The notes: generated by a model not told the origin, from the sequence alone. Positions 35,836 to 45,217 are shown, numbered from the stretch's first letter. The stretch is 64,000 bases of DNA from an uncultured Phycisphaerales bacterium (GCA_903871935.1 CAIQIQ010000023.1:1-64000), one strand, 5' to 3'. Numbers and translations are program-made.

Positions 35836-36375
35836 ATGTTCGTCTCCCGGGCAGGACAGAAACTCGAGCATGCACTGACAACGTTCGCCATCGATGTCAG
35901 CCGATTCACCTGCGCGGATCTTGGGTCCAACGCCGGCGGATTCGTCGACTGCCTTCTACAACATGGCGCCGCCAAGGTCTTCGCCATCGACACCGGCTAT
36001 GGCGCGCTGGAGTACAAGCTCCGAAAGGACCCGCGCGTCATCGTCATGGAACGCACCAACGCCATGCATGTGAAACTGCCGGAGCTGGTGGCCTTCATCT
36101 CCATCGATGTGGCATGGACAAAACAGAAGCACATTCTCCCGGCCGCGCGAAAACTCCTCGCCCCCGGCGGCCAGGTGGTCACCCTGATCAAGCCCCATTA
36201 CGAGGCAGACAAGTCCATGCTCCGCAAAGGCATCCTGCAAGAGGAGCATCTGCCGGCAGTGCTGGAACAGGTAAAGGCCGATATCGCGGCCGCCGCATTC
36301 GAGGTGGTTCAACTCGTCGATTCGCCCATCCTTGGCTCTCAGGGCAACCGCGAACTGCTCGCATGGTTAAAGTAG
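35836..36375 (+). CDS. TlyA/FtsJ-like rRNA methyltransferase lacking the S4 domain
   Basis: 179 residues. 'MFVSRAGQKLEHALTTFAIDV' and 'ADLGSNAGGFVDCLLQHGAAKVFAIDTGYGALEYKLRKDPRVIVMERTNA' in part match TlyA's SAM-binding domain (normal form DxGASTGGFTDCLLQ; here SNAGGF). 'PHYEADKSMLRKG' and 'DSPILGSQGNRELLAWLK' match the C-terminus. TlyA methylates 2'-hydroxyls of cytidines in 16S and 23S rRNA. Typical TlyA (about 270 residues) begins with an S4 RNA-binding domain, absent here, so target recognition must differ or the S4 part was lost. DoxX follows after 15 bp. Confidence 0.88.
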   Translation: MFVSRAGQKLEHALTTFAIDVSRFTCADLGSNAGGFVDCLLQHGAAKVFAIDTGYGALEYKLRKDPRVIVMERTNAMHVKLPELVAFISIDVAWTKQKHILPAARKLLAPGGQVVTLIKPHYEADKSMLRKGILQEEHLPAVLEQVKADIAAAAFEVVQLVDSPILGSQGNRELLAWLK

Positions 36376-36390
36376 TGCCTACTATTGGCC

Positions 36391-36792
36391 ATGTGGAGCA
36401 AACTAAACAAGTACAGTGACATCGGTCTGCTGCTGATTCGGCTCATGCTGGGAACCAGCTTTGTGATCCATGGCGTGGGTAAGTTCATGGGAGGCACACC
36501 AGTACTGACAGCCGTTGGCAGCGCCATCGGCAACCTTGGGATCACCCACGGCCACTATCTCTTTGGCATTCTGGCGGCCACCAGCGAACTGTGTGGCGGT
36601 CTGCTGCTGCTGACCGGCGCCTTCTTCCGCCCGGCATGCCTGCTGCTGCTCTGGATCATGGTGATGGCCATGACCATGCATCTCTCGCATGGCGACGGCT
36701 TCAATGTCTACTCCCACGCACTGGAACTGGGCGTGATCTTTATTGGCCTTTTCTTCATCGGGCCGGGCAAGCTGAGTGTGGACAAACAGTAA
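36391..36792 (+). CDS. DoxX-family membrane protein
   Basis: 133 residues from ATG 36391. Four hydrophobic helices, with 'IGLLLIRLMLGTSFVIHGVGKFMGG' at the N-terminus and 'LTGAFFRPACLLLLWIMVMAMTMHLSHGDGF' in the middle, match the DoxX/YphA layout. Members are linked to redox homeostasis or quinone-dependent oxidation; exact function unknown. It is probably cotranscribed with the upstream methyltransferase and is convergent with the zinc-ribbon protein, 3 bp apart. Confidence 0.9.
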   Translation: MWSKLNKYSDIGLLLIRLMLGTSFVIHGVGKFMGGTPVLTAVGSAIGNLGITHGHYLFGILAATSELCGGLLLLTGAFFRPACLLLLWIMVMAMTMHLSHGDGFNVYSHALELGVIFIGLFFIGPGKLSVDKQ

Positions 36793-36794
36793 TC

Positions 36795-37397
36795 CTAAGC
36801 CGCGCGTCGATTGATCGTTCTGAAGACGCGATCATAGGGATGTTGGCGGGCGAACTGACGTATCCGTCGTGCCGCGAGGGCCACCGCATCAGCGTCAGCC
36901 AGTTCCTGCCGCTTCGCTCGGATCAACTCCATCATGGCTTCGGCCGCGTTGCGCAGTTCCTGCGATGTAGTTATGGTATCGCCATCGGTTCGTGACGCGG
37001 CAAAGAGCAGATCGGCTCCGGCGGGCTGTTCCTGATTCAGCGCATCGATCGTCGGCAGGAGATCACGCCAGATCGATATCTCCAGTACACTCTCGCCTAC
37101 CCGGAAGTGAATGCACCAGAGTATGCGAGACGGTGGAGGAGCAGTCTCCACGCGCGCAATCTTCTTGGGCCGGATCGTGCCGCATTCGGGACATCGCTCT
37201 GGACTGGCACGCAGGTCATATCCGCACTTTGGGCACAGGCCCTCGCGCCGCTGGCGATATGTATCGGCCCAGCGCATCATCGCCGTCGAGAACCATGACC
37301 AGACAAGCATCAAGGCGCCGCCACAGGCCAATAGAATCGTCACGATTACCATCGCGTAGGCCAGCAACGAGCCGAGTATGGATAGAGGTGACCACAT
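36795..37397 (-). CDS. Membrane protein with planctomycete-type zinc ribbon
   Basis: 200 residues from ATG 37397, chosen because a longer start (37451) would overlap the upstream gene. One or two transmembrane helices at the N-terminus ('[26 protein letters not shown]') precede the ribbon [19 protein letters not shown] (about 55-73). This CxxCGYDLRxxxxxCPxCG motif is very frequent in planctomycete membrane proteins. The remaining about 120 residues are helical and charged ('[30 protein letters not shown]'). Function unknown. It lies 17 bp after the acetyltransferase. Confidence 0.8.
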   Translation of the reverse strand: MWSPLSILGSLLAYAMVIVTILLACGGALMLVWSWFSTAMMRWADTYRQRREGLCPKCGYDLRASPERCPECGTIRPKKIARVETAPPPSRILWCIHFRVGESVLEISIWRDLLPTIDALNQEQPAGADLLFAASRTDGDTITTSQELRNAAEAMMELIRAKRQELADADAVALAARRIRQFARQHPYDRVFRTINRRAA

Positions 37398-37414
37398 GAC
37401 CGGTACGTCAGAGA

Positions 37415-37906
37415 CTAGAGCATGAGCTGCATATATACGATATCCAGCCACCGGCCAAACTTGAAACCCACCTCTTTCATATCTCCCACCGTCTCAAATC
37501 CCAAGGCCCGGTGTATTGCCACTGAAGCGATCTGGTCGGCCGAAATGATGGCGATGACCGTATGATGGCCAAGCTCCCGCGCACGGCTTATCAAATCCTC
37601 CAGAACTGCCCGCCCAAACCCCTTCCGCTGCCACTCGTGATGAACGTAGAGCGAGTCCTCCACCGTCCGGTCATATGCCGCTCGCGGGTGAAAACGCGAG
37701 AGTGATCCCCACGCGACAACCTGTCCATCCACCTCCGCCACGGTGATCGGATGCAATCCATCGTGCGCATCGTACCACTGCCGCCGCTCCTGATCTGTCG
37801 ATGGCTCAACTTGATAGGTGCAGGTCGAGCAGGCAACGTAGTGGTTGTAGATGGCGTTGATGGCCGGTAGGTCGGCCGGCGTAGCAATTCGAATCAAGAT
37901 GGCCAT
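37415..37906 (-). CDS. GNAT N-acetyltransferase (phosphinothricin acetyltransferase-like)
   Basis: 163 residues with the GNAT fold: '[20 protein letters not shown]' at the start, '[38 protein letters not shown]' with the acetyl-CoA-binding R/QxxGxG/A (QRKGFG) near 96, and '[34 protein letters not shown]', the Pat/YncA-type tail. Such enzymes acetylate amino-acid analogues such as methionine derivatives or phosphinothricin; the native substrate is unknown. Confidence 0.92.
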   Translation of the reverse strand: MAILIRIATPADLPAINAIYNHYVACSTCTYQVEPSTDQERRQWYDAHDGLHPITVAEVDGQVVAWGSLSRFHPRAAYDRTVEDSLYVHHEWQRKGFGRAVLEDLISRARELGHHTVIAIISADQIASVAIHRALGFETVGDMKEVGFKFGRWLDIVYMQLML

Positions 37907-37959
37907 GCTCGTCTTCTACCTATCTCAGCGGTTACAATCCAGCGGAAATGCGAGGTAAC

Positions 37960-38259
37960 ATGCGAACAACGACGATTCTGGCGGCCGTGGCGACCCTGGC
38001 TCTGTGCTCTTGCGACCGAACACCGAGTGACACGATAAATCAGAGCCGGGACGCCACCAACCAGGCCAGGGCCACGGTTGCCATCGACGCCGACCAGAAG
38101 ATCGGCACCGCCAGGCAGATGATCGGACTGGGCAAGATCACTGAGGCACAAGCAATTCTCGACCAACTCAATCGCGACCCCGCCAAACTCCCCCAGGAGA
38201 CCCAGGAAAAACTGCGCGAAGCGATGAAAGAACTGGAGCAGGCGAAGAGTTCCCGCTGA
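37960..38259 (+). CDS. Small lipoprotein of unknown function
   Basis: About 99 residues from ATG 37960 (an in-frame ATG at 37948 adds four). MRTTTILAAVATLALCSC is a lipoprotein signal with the modified Cys at about 18. The rest is helical and charged ('RDATNQARATVAIDADQKIG', 'EAQAILDQLNRDPAKLPQETQEKLREAMKELEQAK'), like a small TPR or coiled-coil envelope protein. Divergent from the acetyltransferase; a palindrome pair follows. Confidence 0.7.
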   Translation: MRTTTILAAVATLALCSCDRTPSDTINQSRDATNQARATVAIDADQKIGTARQMIGLGKITEAQAILDQLNRDPAKLPQETQEKLREAMKELEQAKSSR

Positions 38260-38264
38260 TCGGC

Positions 38265-38288
38265 GTAGAAGCGACTTTGCAGTCGCTT
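38265..38288 (+). repeat. GTAG-headed palindrome (REP-like)
   Basis: GTAG is followed directly by AAGCGACT-TTGC-AGTCGCTT, a perfect 8-bp stem with a 4-base loop. It starts six bases after the lipoprotein stop and faces a second GTAG palindrome at 38374-38396 on the opposite strand. Confidence 0.65.
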
Positions 38289-38373
38289 TGGGAATACCAA
38301 ACACATCTGCCTCGCGCACAGAGCTCGCAATAGGAGCCGGCGCCGTGCCCGCGTTTCCGACGCTCTAATGACC

Positions 38374-38396
38374 GCCGGTGAGGTCACCGGCTCTAC
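38374..38396 (-). repeat. GTAG-headed palindrome, inverted partner
   Basis: On the reverse strand, GTAG-A is followed by GCCGGTGA-CC-TCACCGGC, a perfect 8-bp stem. It lies 2 bp from the stop of the convergent E2 gene. With 38265-38288 it makes an inverted pair filling the convergent intergenic region, the layout of bacterial BIMEs. Confidence 0.65.
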
Positions 38397-38397
38397 T

Positions 38398-39726
38398 TCA
38401 CACCAGCATCATCCCCGGCTCTTCCATCAGCGACTTGAACGTGCGCAAGAACTCCGCCGCCGTCGCCCCATCAATGACCCGGTGGTCGCTGGAAAGCGTT
38501 ACGCTCATCATCGTCCGCGCCACTACCTGATCGCCCTGGCACACTGGCCGCTTCTCGGCCGCCGCAATCGCCAGGACCGCCACCTCCGGTGGATTGATGA
38601 TCGCGGTAAACTCGCGAATCCCATAGTTGCCCAGATTCGAGATCGTGAACGTACCGCCCGTCATCTCTTCCTGCTTCAGCCGTTGCTGGCGGGCACGATC
38701 GATCAGGTCGGTTGTCCGCAAGCGAATCTCCTTCAATCCCATCTGGTTGACGCCGCGCAGGACCGGCACGATCAACCCCGATGGCAGCGCCACCGCCATC
38801 CCCAGGTTCACATCGCCATACATGGTCACCTGATGGCCATCAAACGTCGCATTCACTGTCGGGTGCCGCAGCAGGGCAACCGCAAGCGCCTTGGCGATGA
38901 AGTCGACCAGTGAAAGCCGGACCCCCTCCTTTTCCATCGCCGCATTCAACCGACCACGAACAGCCAGCACGTTCTCGCAGTCAATGTCGAGCGTCTCATA
39001 GTAGTGCGGGAGGCTCTGCTTGGATGCCTGCAGTCGCTGCGCGATCGTGGCGCGCATCTTCGTCATCAGAACAACCTGCTTCTGCCCACTGACCACACGC
39101 GGCGCCAGCCCGGCCGCGGTACCAGTTTCCGGCTTCTTCTCCGCAGGCTTCGCAGCAGCAGCGGTCTCGACATCCTTCTGTACCACCCGTCCGCCAGGTC
39201 CCGTACCACGAATCTGCGAGAGATCTACGGCAACGTCGGCGGCCATGCGCTTCGCCAGCGGCGAGGCAACAACGCGTTCAGGTGTGCCTCCAGCAGGCAC
39301 TGACTTGGCAACATCAGCGACGGCGGCCGGCGGTTGCTTCTTGTCCTTCACCGCAGCCCGCTCTGCAGCATCGGGGCTGGTCGTTCCCTCCTGGCCCGCC
39401 TCCTGGTCCTCAACCGCCGGTTCCGCATCGGCCGCGCCGGCTCCCTTGCCCGCTGCATACTGTTTCTTTACCGCCGCCGCATCCTCGCCCTTGCCCGCCA
39501 GGACCGCCAGAACCTGCCCCACCTGCACCTTGTCACCTTCGGCGATCAGGATGGCCGCCAATGTGCCATCATCAAAGGCCTCCATTGGCATGGTCGCCTT
39601 ATCCGTCTCGACCTCGGCGATTTCTTCGCCGCTCTTGACGGCCTGTCCTTCGGCCTTCTTCCACTTCACAACCGTACCCTCGGTCATAGTGTCCGAGAGT
39701 TGGGGCATGGTGATCTCGATGGGCAT
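38398..39726 (-). CDS. pdhC: Pyruvate dehydrogenase E2 (dihydrolipoamide acetyltransferase)
   Basis: 442 residues. An N-terminal lipoyl domain (about 1-80; ETDKA with lipoyl-Lys at about 43), an Ala/Pro-rich linker, a peripheral subunit-binding domain (about 165-205: 'ASPLAKRMAADVAVDLSQIRGTGPGGRVVQKDV' in part) and the catalytic core. Near the C-terminus 'SVTLSSDHRVIDGATAAEFLRTF' carries the HRxxDG active site. It transfers acetyl from E1 to CoA. Last gene of a reverse operon E1alpha-E1beta-E2; no E3 is in view, so dihydrolipoamide dehydrogenase must be encoded elsewhere. Confidence 0.95.
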   Translation of the reverse strand: MPIEITMPQLSDTMTEGTVVKWKKAEGQAVKSGEEIAEVETDKATMPMEAFDDGTLAAILIAEGDKVQVGQVLAVLAGKGEDAAAVKKQYAAGKGAGAADAEPAVEDQEAGQEGTTSPDAAERAAVKDKKQPPAAVADVAKSVPAGGTPERVVASPLAKRMAADVAVDLSQIRGTGPGGRVVQKDVETAAAAKPAEKKPETGTAAGLAPRVVSGQKQVVLMTKMRATIAQRLQASKQSLPHYYETLDIDCENVLAVRGRLNAAMEKEGVRLSLVDFIAKALAVALLRHPTVNATFDGHQVTMYGDVNLGMAVALPSGLIVPVLRGVNQMGLKEIRLRTTDLIDRARQQRLKQEEMTGGTFTISNLGNYGIREFTAIINPPEVAVLAIAAAEKRPVCQGDQVVARTMMSVTLSSDHRVIDGATAAEFLRTFKSLMEEPGMMLV

Positions 39727-39827
39727 TTACGATCCTTCCCTTCCTGTTGTCGCTGCACGGCCGCTTCTTCTGCGAGAGTGGGCGGCCATCGTGCAGCACT
39801 GCGATCCCATTCTACGCGCCCGAGGCC

Positions 39828-40805
39828 TCAGCGGTAACACACTTCTTTCACCGCCGCGACAACCTTCTCCGGGCTGGGCTGCATCTGTATCTCGAGGTAG
39901 TGGTTATAAGGCGATGGAACATCCTCGCAACAAACGCGCTGAATCGGCGCGTCCAGATCATCAAAGGTATGCTTGTACACCTGTTCCAGAACCGCCGCCC
40001 CCATGCCGCCATAGGGCCAGTCTTCATCGACAACCACACATCGATGCGTCTTGCGCACCGACTCGGCCACCGTGTTCACATCCAGCGGCCGGAGTGTGCG
40101 CAGATCAATAATCTCCGCATCAATCCCCTCACTCTCCAGCATCGCGGCCGCTTTCACTGCATACTTCATGCACTTGCCCCAGGAGATAATCGTGACATCC
40201 TTGCCGCCGCGTTTCACATCCGCCACGCCCAGCGGAACCAGGTATTCCCCATCCGGCACTTCGCCTCGGTCATTGAGCATCATCTCCGACTCAAGGAAGA
40301 TCACCGGATCATCACAGCGGATGCTGCTCTTCAATAGCCCCTTGGCATCGAACGGCGTCGATGGCGCCACCACCACAAGGCCGGGAACTCGTGCATACAC
40401 CGATTCCATCCGATGGCTGTGCGTCGCCCCAAGCTGATGCGCAATCCCATTACCGCCACGGAAGACAATCGGAATCTTGAACTGTCCGCCCGACATATAG
40501 CGCACATTGGCGGCGTTATTGACAATCTGGTCAATCGCCACCCAGGTAAAGCTCCAACTCATGAACTCGACAATCGGCCGCAGCCCGCACATCGCCGCCC
40601 CGACGCCAATGCCGCTGAAGCCAGCCTCACTGATCGGCGTATCGATCACGCGCTTGGGCCCGAACTTCGCCAGCATCCCCTCGCTCACCTTATAGGCGCC
40701 ATTATACTCACCGACTTCCTCGCCCATGAGAAAGACGTTCTCGTCGCGCTGCATCTCCTCCACCATTGCCTGGCGAAGCGCCTCTCTGAACTGGATCTCG
40801 GGCAT
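39828..40805 (-). CDS. pdhB: Pyruvate dehydrogenase E1 component, beta subunit
   Basis: 325 residues: 'MPEIQFREALRQAMVEEMQRDENVFLMGEEVGEYNGAYKV' in part, with the conserved Glu of the thiamine-diphosphate site, 'KRVIDTPISEAGFSGIGVGAAMCGLRPIVEFMSW' and the transketolase C-terminal 'IDLRTLRPLDVNTVAESVRKTHRCVVVDEDW'. Forms an alpha2beta2 E1 that decarboxylates pyruvate. Only 9 bp separate it from the alpha-subunit gene upstream; E2 follows after about 100 bp. Confidence 0.96.
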   Translation of the reverse strand: MPEIQFREALRQAMVEEMQRDENVFLMGEEVGEYNGAYKVSEGMLAKFGPKRVIDTPISEAGFSGIGVGAAMCGLRPIVEFMSWSFTWVAIDQIVNNAANVRYMSGGQFKIPIVFRGGNGIAHQLGATHSHRMESVYARVPGLVVVAPSTPFDAKGLLKSSIRCDDPVIFLESEMMLNDRGEVPDGEYLVPLGVADVKRGGKDVTIISWGKCMKYAVKAAAMLESEGIDAEIIDLRTLRPLDVNTVAESVRKTHRCVVVDEDWPYGGMGAAVLEQVYKHTFDDLDAPIQRVCCEDVPSPYNHYLEIQMQPSPEKVVAAVKEVCYR

Positions 40806-40814
40806 AGCTCCCTC

Positions 40815-41846
40815 CTACTTCTTCTCCAGCGGATACTTCTCGGAATAAACATCGCTATAGAGGTCCTGGGCATCTGGATGCGGGCTGTCAATCGCAAACT
40901 TCACCGCCGCATCCACCTGTTTGCGCACCTCAGCGTCCATCGCCTCAAGCTGCTCATCACCGATCGCCCCCGCCTCTCGCAGTCGCGCTTCATAGATGAC
41001 CAGCGGATCGCGCCGCCGCGCCTGCTCCAGTTCCTCCTTCGTCCGATACTTCATCGCATCGGACATCGAATGCCCACGGAACCGGTAGGTGTTCGCCACC
41101 AGATATGTTGGACCGCTTCCAGCGCGGGCCCGGTCGGCCGCCTCCCCCACCACGTCAATCACCTGGTCAAGATCGTTCCCATCAAACGCCTGATACGGCA
41201 TGTGATACCCGCTGCCCCGCCGTTCCAACTCCACTTCCGCACTGGATCGTTCCACCTGTGTGCCCATCGCCACCCCGTTGTTTTCAACAATGAAGACGAC
41301 CGGCAGTTTCCACAGGCTCGCCAGGTTCAGCGTCTCGTTATGCACCCCTTGGTTAATCGCCCCATCGCCAAACAGTGTGAAGCAGACCCCGCCGGTGTTC
41401 TTATACTTGCAGGCAAACGCCGCCCCCGCCCCCAGCGGTATCTGGCTGCCCACGATTCCATGCCCGCCCAGGTTCCCCACCTCCGCCTGAAACAGGTGCA
41501 TCGACCCGCCCTTCCCCTTTGAGCATCCCGTCGCCCGGCCAAACATCTCGGCCATTGCCGCCCCCGGATCCATCCCCAGCGCCAACGAATGCCCATGATC
41601 CCGATACGCCGTGATCAGGTAGTCCTTCCCCTTGGCGAACACCGCGGCAATCCCCACCGCCACGGCCTCCTGGCCGCTGTACAGATGGCAGAACCCGCCA
41701 ATCCGCTGGCCCGGCCGCGTGTATTCCTGATACGTCCGCTCCTCAAACCGCCGGATCAGCAGCATCATGCGCAGCATCTCATGTGCCCGCTGATCGGTCT
41801 TTGCCTTGGTCGGCCGTTTCACACGAGGTTTGTCTACTACACTCAT
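40815..41846 (-). CDS. pdhA: Pyruvate dehydrogenase E1 component, alpha subunit
   Basis: 343 residues from ATG 41846, preceded by GGAG; the longer frame to 41939 adds 31 residues without family match. Signatures: 'MMLLIRRFEERTYQEYTRPGQRIGGFCHLYSGQEAVAVG', 'MAEMFGRATGCSKGKGGSMHLF', the thiamine-binding 'LFGDGAINQGVHNETLNLASLWKLPVVFIVENN' (GDG-x-NN-like) and 'TYRFRGHSMSDAMKYRTKEE'. It heads the E1alpha-E1beta-E2 operon and is divergent from the ABC-F gene. Confidence 0.96.
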   Translation of the reverse strand: MSVVDKPRVKRPTKAKTDQRAHEMLRMMLLIRRFEERTYQEYTRPGQRIGGFCHLYSGQEAVAVGIAAVFAKGKDYLITAYRDHGHSLALGMDPGAAMAEMFGRATGCSKGKGGSMHLFQAEVGNLGGHGIVGSQIPLGAGAAFACKYKNTGGVCFTLFGDGAINQGVHNETLNLASLWKLPVVFIVENNGVAMGTQVERSSAEVELERRGSGYHMPYQAFDGNDLDQVIDVVGEAADRARAGSGPTYLVANTYRFRGHSMSDAMKYRTKEELEQARRRDPLVIYEARLREAGAIGDEQLEAMDAEVRKQVDAAVKFAIDSPHPDAQDLYSDVYSEKYPLEKK

Positions 41847-42169
41847 CTCGGCATCACTCCAGCGAACCAGACACCCAACGCCATACGCATTCCCACCCTC
41901 CCACCCAATCCGGGGGAGTGTAATTGCCAGCCCATCCATTCACAAACGTCAGCCCACCGGCATCGCACAAGCCAATGCTTTGCAGCCACTTACGCACCGC
42001 CAAAACATCACCCGCCGGCCGGTTTCTCTTCCATTATAGGCTCTGGCACCCATTGTATCGCCGTACCTCACCGCCACCCGTTCTCGCGACCCCCGTGGCG
42101 GGCGTTTTCTCTCCGCATCTCTCGTCGCATCGCCCCGCCCGCGCTTCCCCGTTACAATCCCCTGCCCTG

Positions 42170-43999
42170 ATGTCGACCGAACTGCTGCTAAGCTGCGACA
42201 ACCTCGCCAAGGCCTATGGGCCGCGGACGCTCTTTGCTGGCGTGAGTTTCTCCCTGTTCGAAGGTGAACGCACCGGCCTGATCGGTCCCAATGGCGCTGG
42301 CAAAAGCACCCTGATGAAAATCCTCTGCGGCCAGGAGCACGCCGATACCGGCCAGATCGTCATGCAGCGTGGCCTGCGCATGGCCTACGTGCCCCAGGAA
42401 GACACCTTCCCCGAAGCCGCCACCATCCAGAGCGTTCTGGAGGGTGCCATCGGCGGCGAACACCTCCCCCAGCGCGAGCAACTGGCCCAAGTCTCCATCA
42501 CCGCTGGCACAGTGGGCTTCACGGACCGCAACCAACTTGCCTCCACCCTTTCGGGTGGTTGGCGCAAGCGCCTCGCCATCGCCCGCAGCCTGATCCAGAA
42601 GCCCGATCTGCTCCTGCTCGACGAGCCGACCAACCACCTCGATGTCGACGGCATCGAATGGCTGGAAGACTACCTCTCGCAAGCCAGTTTCGGTTTCCTG
42701 GTCGTCACCCACGACCGCTACTTCCTAGAAAACGCCACCAACCGTGTCATCGAACTGAATCAGGCCTTCCCCGGCAGCGTCTTCAGCATGAACTGCGCCT
42801 ACAGCCAATTCCTTGAGAAGCGTGAGGAGTTCCTCGAAGCCCAGCGCAGCGAACAGGCTTCCCTCGCCGGCCGGGTGCGCCGGGAGATCGAATGGCTCAA
42901 GCGCGGCGCCAAGGCCCGCACGACTAAAGCCCGCGGCCGAATCCAACAGGCGCAGGCGATGATCGCCGATCTCGCCGACCTCCGTGCCCGCAACTCGGCC
43001 GGACAGGCCATCAGCGTCGACTTCACCGCGACCGGCCGCCAGACGCGCAAGCTCGTTGCCGCAAAACAGATCGGCAAATCGATGAACGAGCGCAAGCTCT
43101 TTGACAACCTCGATTTTGTCCTCGCCCCAGGCGCCAAACTGGGCATCGTCGGCCCCAACGGCAGCGGCAAAACCACGCTGTTGCGCCTGATAACCGGCGA
43201 ACTGGCTCCCGATGCCGGCGCCATTGTCCGCGCTGATGCCCTCCGCATCGTCTACTTCCAGCAATACCGCGATGCCCTCGACCGCAACCAGCCACTCCGC
43301 CGCGCCTTAGGCCCCACCGGCGACCTGGTCGTCTACCAGGACCGGCCGATCCATATCTCCGGCTGGGCCCAGCGATTCCTCTTCCGCAAGGACCAACTCG
43401 ATCTGCCCGTAGGCGAGTTGTCAGGCGGCGAGCGCGCCCGCGTGCTGATCGCGCAGCTCATGCTCCGCCCCGCCGATGTGCTGATCCTCGATGAGCCAAC
43501 CAACGATCTGGATATCCCATCGCTGGAGGTGCTGGAAGAAAGCCTGGACGAGTTCCCCGGCGCAGTAGTGCTGGTCACCCACGACCGCTACATGATCGAC
43601 CGCATGTGCTCACAACTGGTCGGCCTCGACGGCCTGGGTGGCGTCGGCATCTATGCCGATCTGAGCCAGTGGGAAAGCGCTGTGGATCGTGCTCGCGAAA
43701 CGCACCGTCAGGCCGAGGTCCAACGCAAGCAGGACACCGCGGCCAGGCCGCAGCCGGGCCATGCCTCCAAGCCGCAGAAGAAGCGCTTCACCTGGAACGA
43801 ACAGCGCGAGTGGGAAACCATCGAGCAGCGCATCGCCGATACCGAGACCACCGTCCAGGCCTGCCGTCTGGAGATGGAAGACCCGGCCATCCTCGCCGAT
43901 CACAAGAAACTCGCTGAAGTCTGCGCCCGCATGGACGAAGCCCAGCAAACCGTTCACAAACTCTACGCCCGCTGGGAAGAGCTCGACCAGAAGCAGTAG
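42170..43999 (+). CDS. ABC-F family ATPase (Uup-like)
   Basis: 609 residues from ATG 42170; the open frame upstream to 41924 is not family-like. Two ABC domains lack membrane segments: first Walker A GPNGAGKST, signature LSGGWRKR, 'LLLDEPTNHLD'; second GPNGSGKTT, LSGGERAR, 'LILDEPTNDLDIPS'. Between them is the interdomain linker ('EWLKRGAKARTTKARGRIQQAQAMIADL') and at the C-terminus a coiled-coil ('FTWNEQREWETIEQRIADTE') as in Uup. ABC-F proteins act on the ribosome; Uup-type members affect translation or transposon excision. The alanine racemase gene is convergent, 3 bp away. Confidence 0.95.
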   Translation: MSTELLLSCDNLAKAYGPRTLFAGVSFSLFEGERTGLIGPNGAGKSTLMKILCGQEHADTGQIVMQRGLRMAYVPQEDTFPEAATIQSVLEGAIGGEHLPQREQLAQVSITAGTVGFTDRNQLASTLSGGWRKRLAIARSLIQKPDLLLLDEPTNHLDVDGIEWLEDYLSQASFGFLVVTHDRYFLENATNRVIELNQAFPGSVFSMNCAYSQFLEKREEFLEAQRSEQASLAGRVRREIEWLKRGAKARTTKARGRIQQAQAMIADLADLRARNSAGQAISVDFTATGRQTRKLVAAKQIGKSMNERKLFDNLDFVLAPGAKLGIVGPNGSGKTTLLRLITGELAPDAGAIVRADALRIVYFQQYRDALDRNQPLRRALGPTGDLVVYQDRPIHISGWAQRFLFRKDQLDLPVGELSGGERARVLIAQLMLRPADVLILDEPTNDLDIPSLEVLEESLDEFPGAVVLVTHDRYMIDRMCSQLVGLDGLGGVGIYADLSQWESAVDRARETHRQAEVQRKQDTAARPQPGHASKPQKKRFTWNEQREWETIEQRIADTETTVQACRLEMEDPAILADHKKLAEVCARMDEAQQTVHKLYARWEELDQKQ

Positions 44000-44002
44000 A
44001 TA

Positions 44003-45217
44003 TCACTGCGGCGTCGTCTCGGCATCCTCCAGCTTCGGCTCCCCCACCGCCACGCGATGGATGCGTGAACTGATCCGGCAAAAAACCTCGTAGGGAATTG
44101 TGTCGCCAAGCATGGCCAGGTGATACACGCTCGCCGGCGAGCGCGGATCATCATCCATGATGACCACCTCATCGCCGGGATTCACATCCGTGATATCAGT
44201 GACATCCACCATGGTCATGTCCATGCTCACCTGCCCCACAACCGGCGCGGGTTTGCCGCCGATCATCATGCAGGCCTTGTTTGACCAAGTGCGGGAATAG
44301 CCATCCGCATAGCCCACCGGCACCAGAGCCAGGCGTGAATTGCGCTGAGCCTTCCATGTCTGACCGTAGCCCACGCCGACGCCTGCGCCGATATCTTTAA
44401 TCATCAGGATGTTCGCAGTCCACTTCATCACCGGCCGAAGATTCAGCTTTGGCTCACAAATGCAGGAAGGAGCAATGCCATACAACCCGAGCCCCGGCCG
44501 CACCATATCCAAGTGCGTGTCAGGATTATTGAACACCGCGCCGGAGTTCGCCACATGGCGAACGATATTCATCCCATGACGGCGTATGGCGGACGTGAGC
44601 GGATCAGTAATATATGAAAACAGCTCAAACTGCTCGCCCGTGAAACTGCCAGCGTGATCTTCAGAGCATGCGAAGTGGGTGCACAAGCCGAACAGCCGCA
44701 GTGAAACATGCCGGCTCAGCCGCTTCACCAGCTCGCCGAACTGCTCCTGAGGAACGCCCGAGCGGCTCATGCCAGTGTCCACCATCACCTGCACATAGGC
44801 CCGCATCTGCAGGTTCATCGCAATCCGGGCGATGTCATCGGCGGCCGACCCGGAACAGATAGTCAGGATCCACTGCTTCCTGATCGCCTCTTCGATCTGC
44901 TCCCTCTGCCGGCCGACAAACGCGTTCTCCACCGGCCGCAGCACCATGATCGGCACCGCCACCTCCTCCAATGCCATCGCTTCATCGATATTGGCAGCCG
45001 CCAACAGATTGCATGGCGGAGAACCCATCTCATCGAGGGGATAGTTGCAGAGGGTATCGACGACGATCGAGGCTCCGTGGCCATAGGCATCGGCCTTGAT
45101 CACGGCACACACTGACACGTCCGCGCCGACAACTCGCCGGATCACTCGCGCGTTATGCAAGAGTGCTTCACGGTTGATCAGTACTCGCGGCTCTCCCGCG
45201 TTCGACCTCGCATCCAT
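44003..45217 (-). CDS. alr: Alanine racemase
   Basis: 404 residues. The PLP lysine is K41 in 'AVIKADAYGHGASIV', and the second catalytic Tyr lies in the 'GVGVGYGQTWKAQRNSRLALVPVGYADGYSR' segment (GYGxTW/GYADGYxR). 'VMVDTGMSRSGV' and 'QVSMDMTMVDVTDI' are also typical. It makes D-alanine for peptidoglycan, which is notable because planctomycetes were long thought to lack it. GGAGCAGG precedes ATG 45217. Divergent from OsmC. Confidence 0.96.
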   Translation of the reverse strand: MDARSNAGEPRVLINREALLHNARVIRRVVGADVSVCAVIKADAYGHGASIVVDTLCNYPLDEMGSPPCNLLAAANIDEAMALEEVAVPIMVLRPVENAFVGRQREQIEEAIRKQWILTICSGSAADDIARIAMNLQMRAYVQVMVDTGMSRSGVPQEQFGELVKRLSRHVSLRLFGLCTHFACSEDHAGSFTGEQFELFSYITDPLTSAIRRHGMNIVRHVANSGAVFNNPDTHLDMVRPGLGLYGIAPSCICEPKLNLRPVMKWTANILMIKDIGAGVGVGYGQTWKAQRNSRLALVPVGYADGYSRTWSNKACMMIGGKPAPVVGQVSMDMTMVDVTDITDVNPGDEVVIMDDDPRSPASVYHLAMLGDTIPYEVFCRISSRIHRVAVGEPKLEDAETTPQ

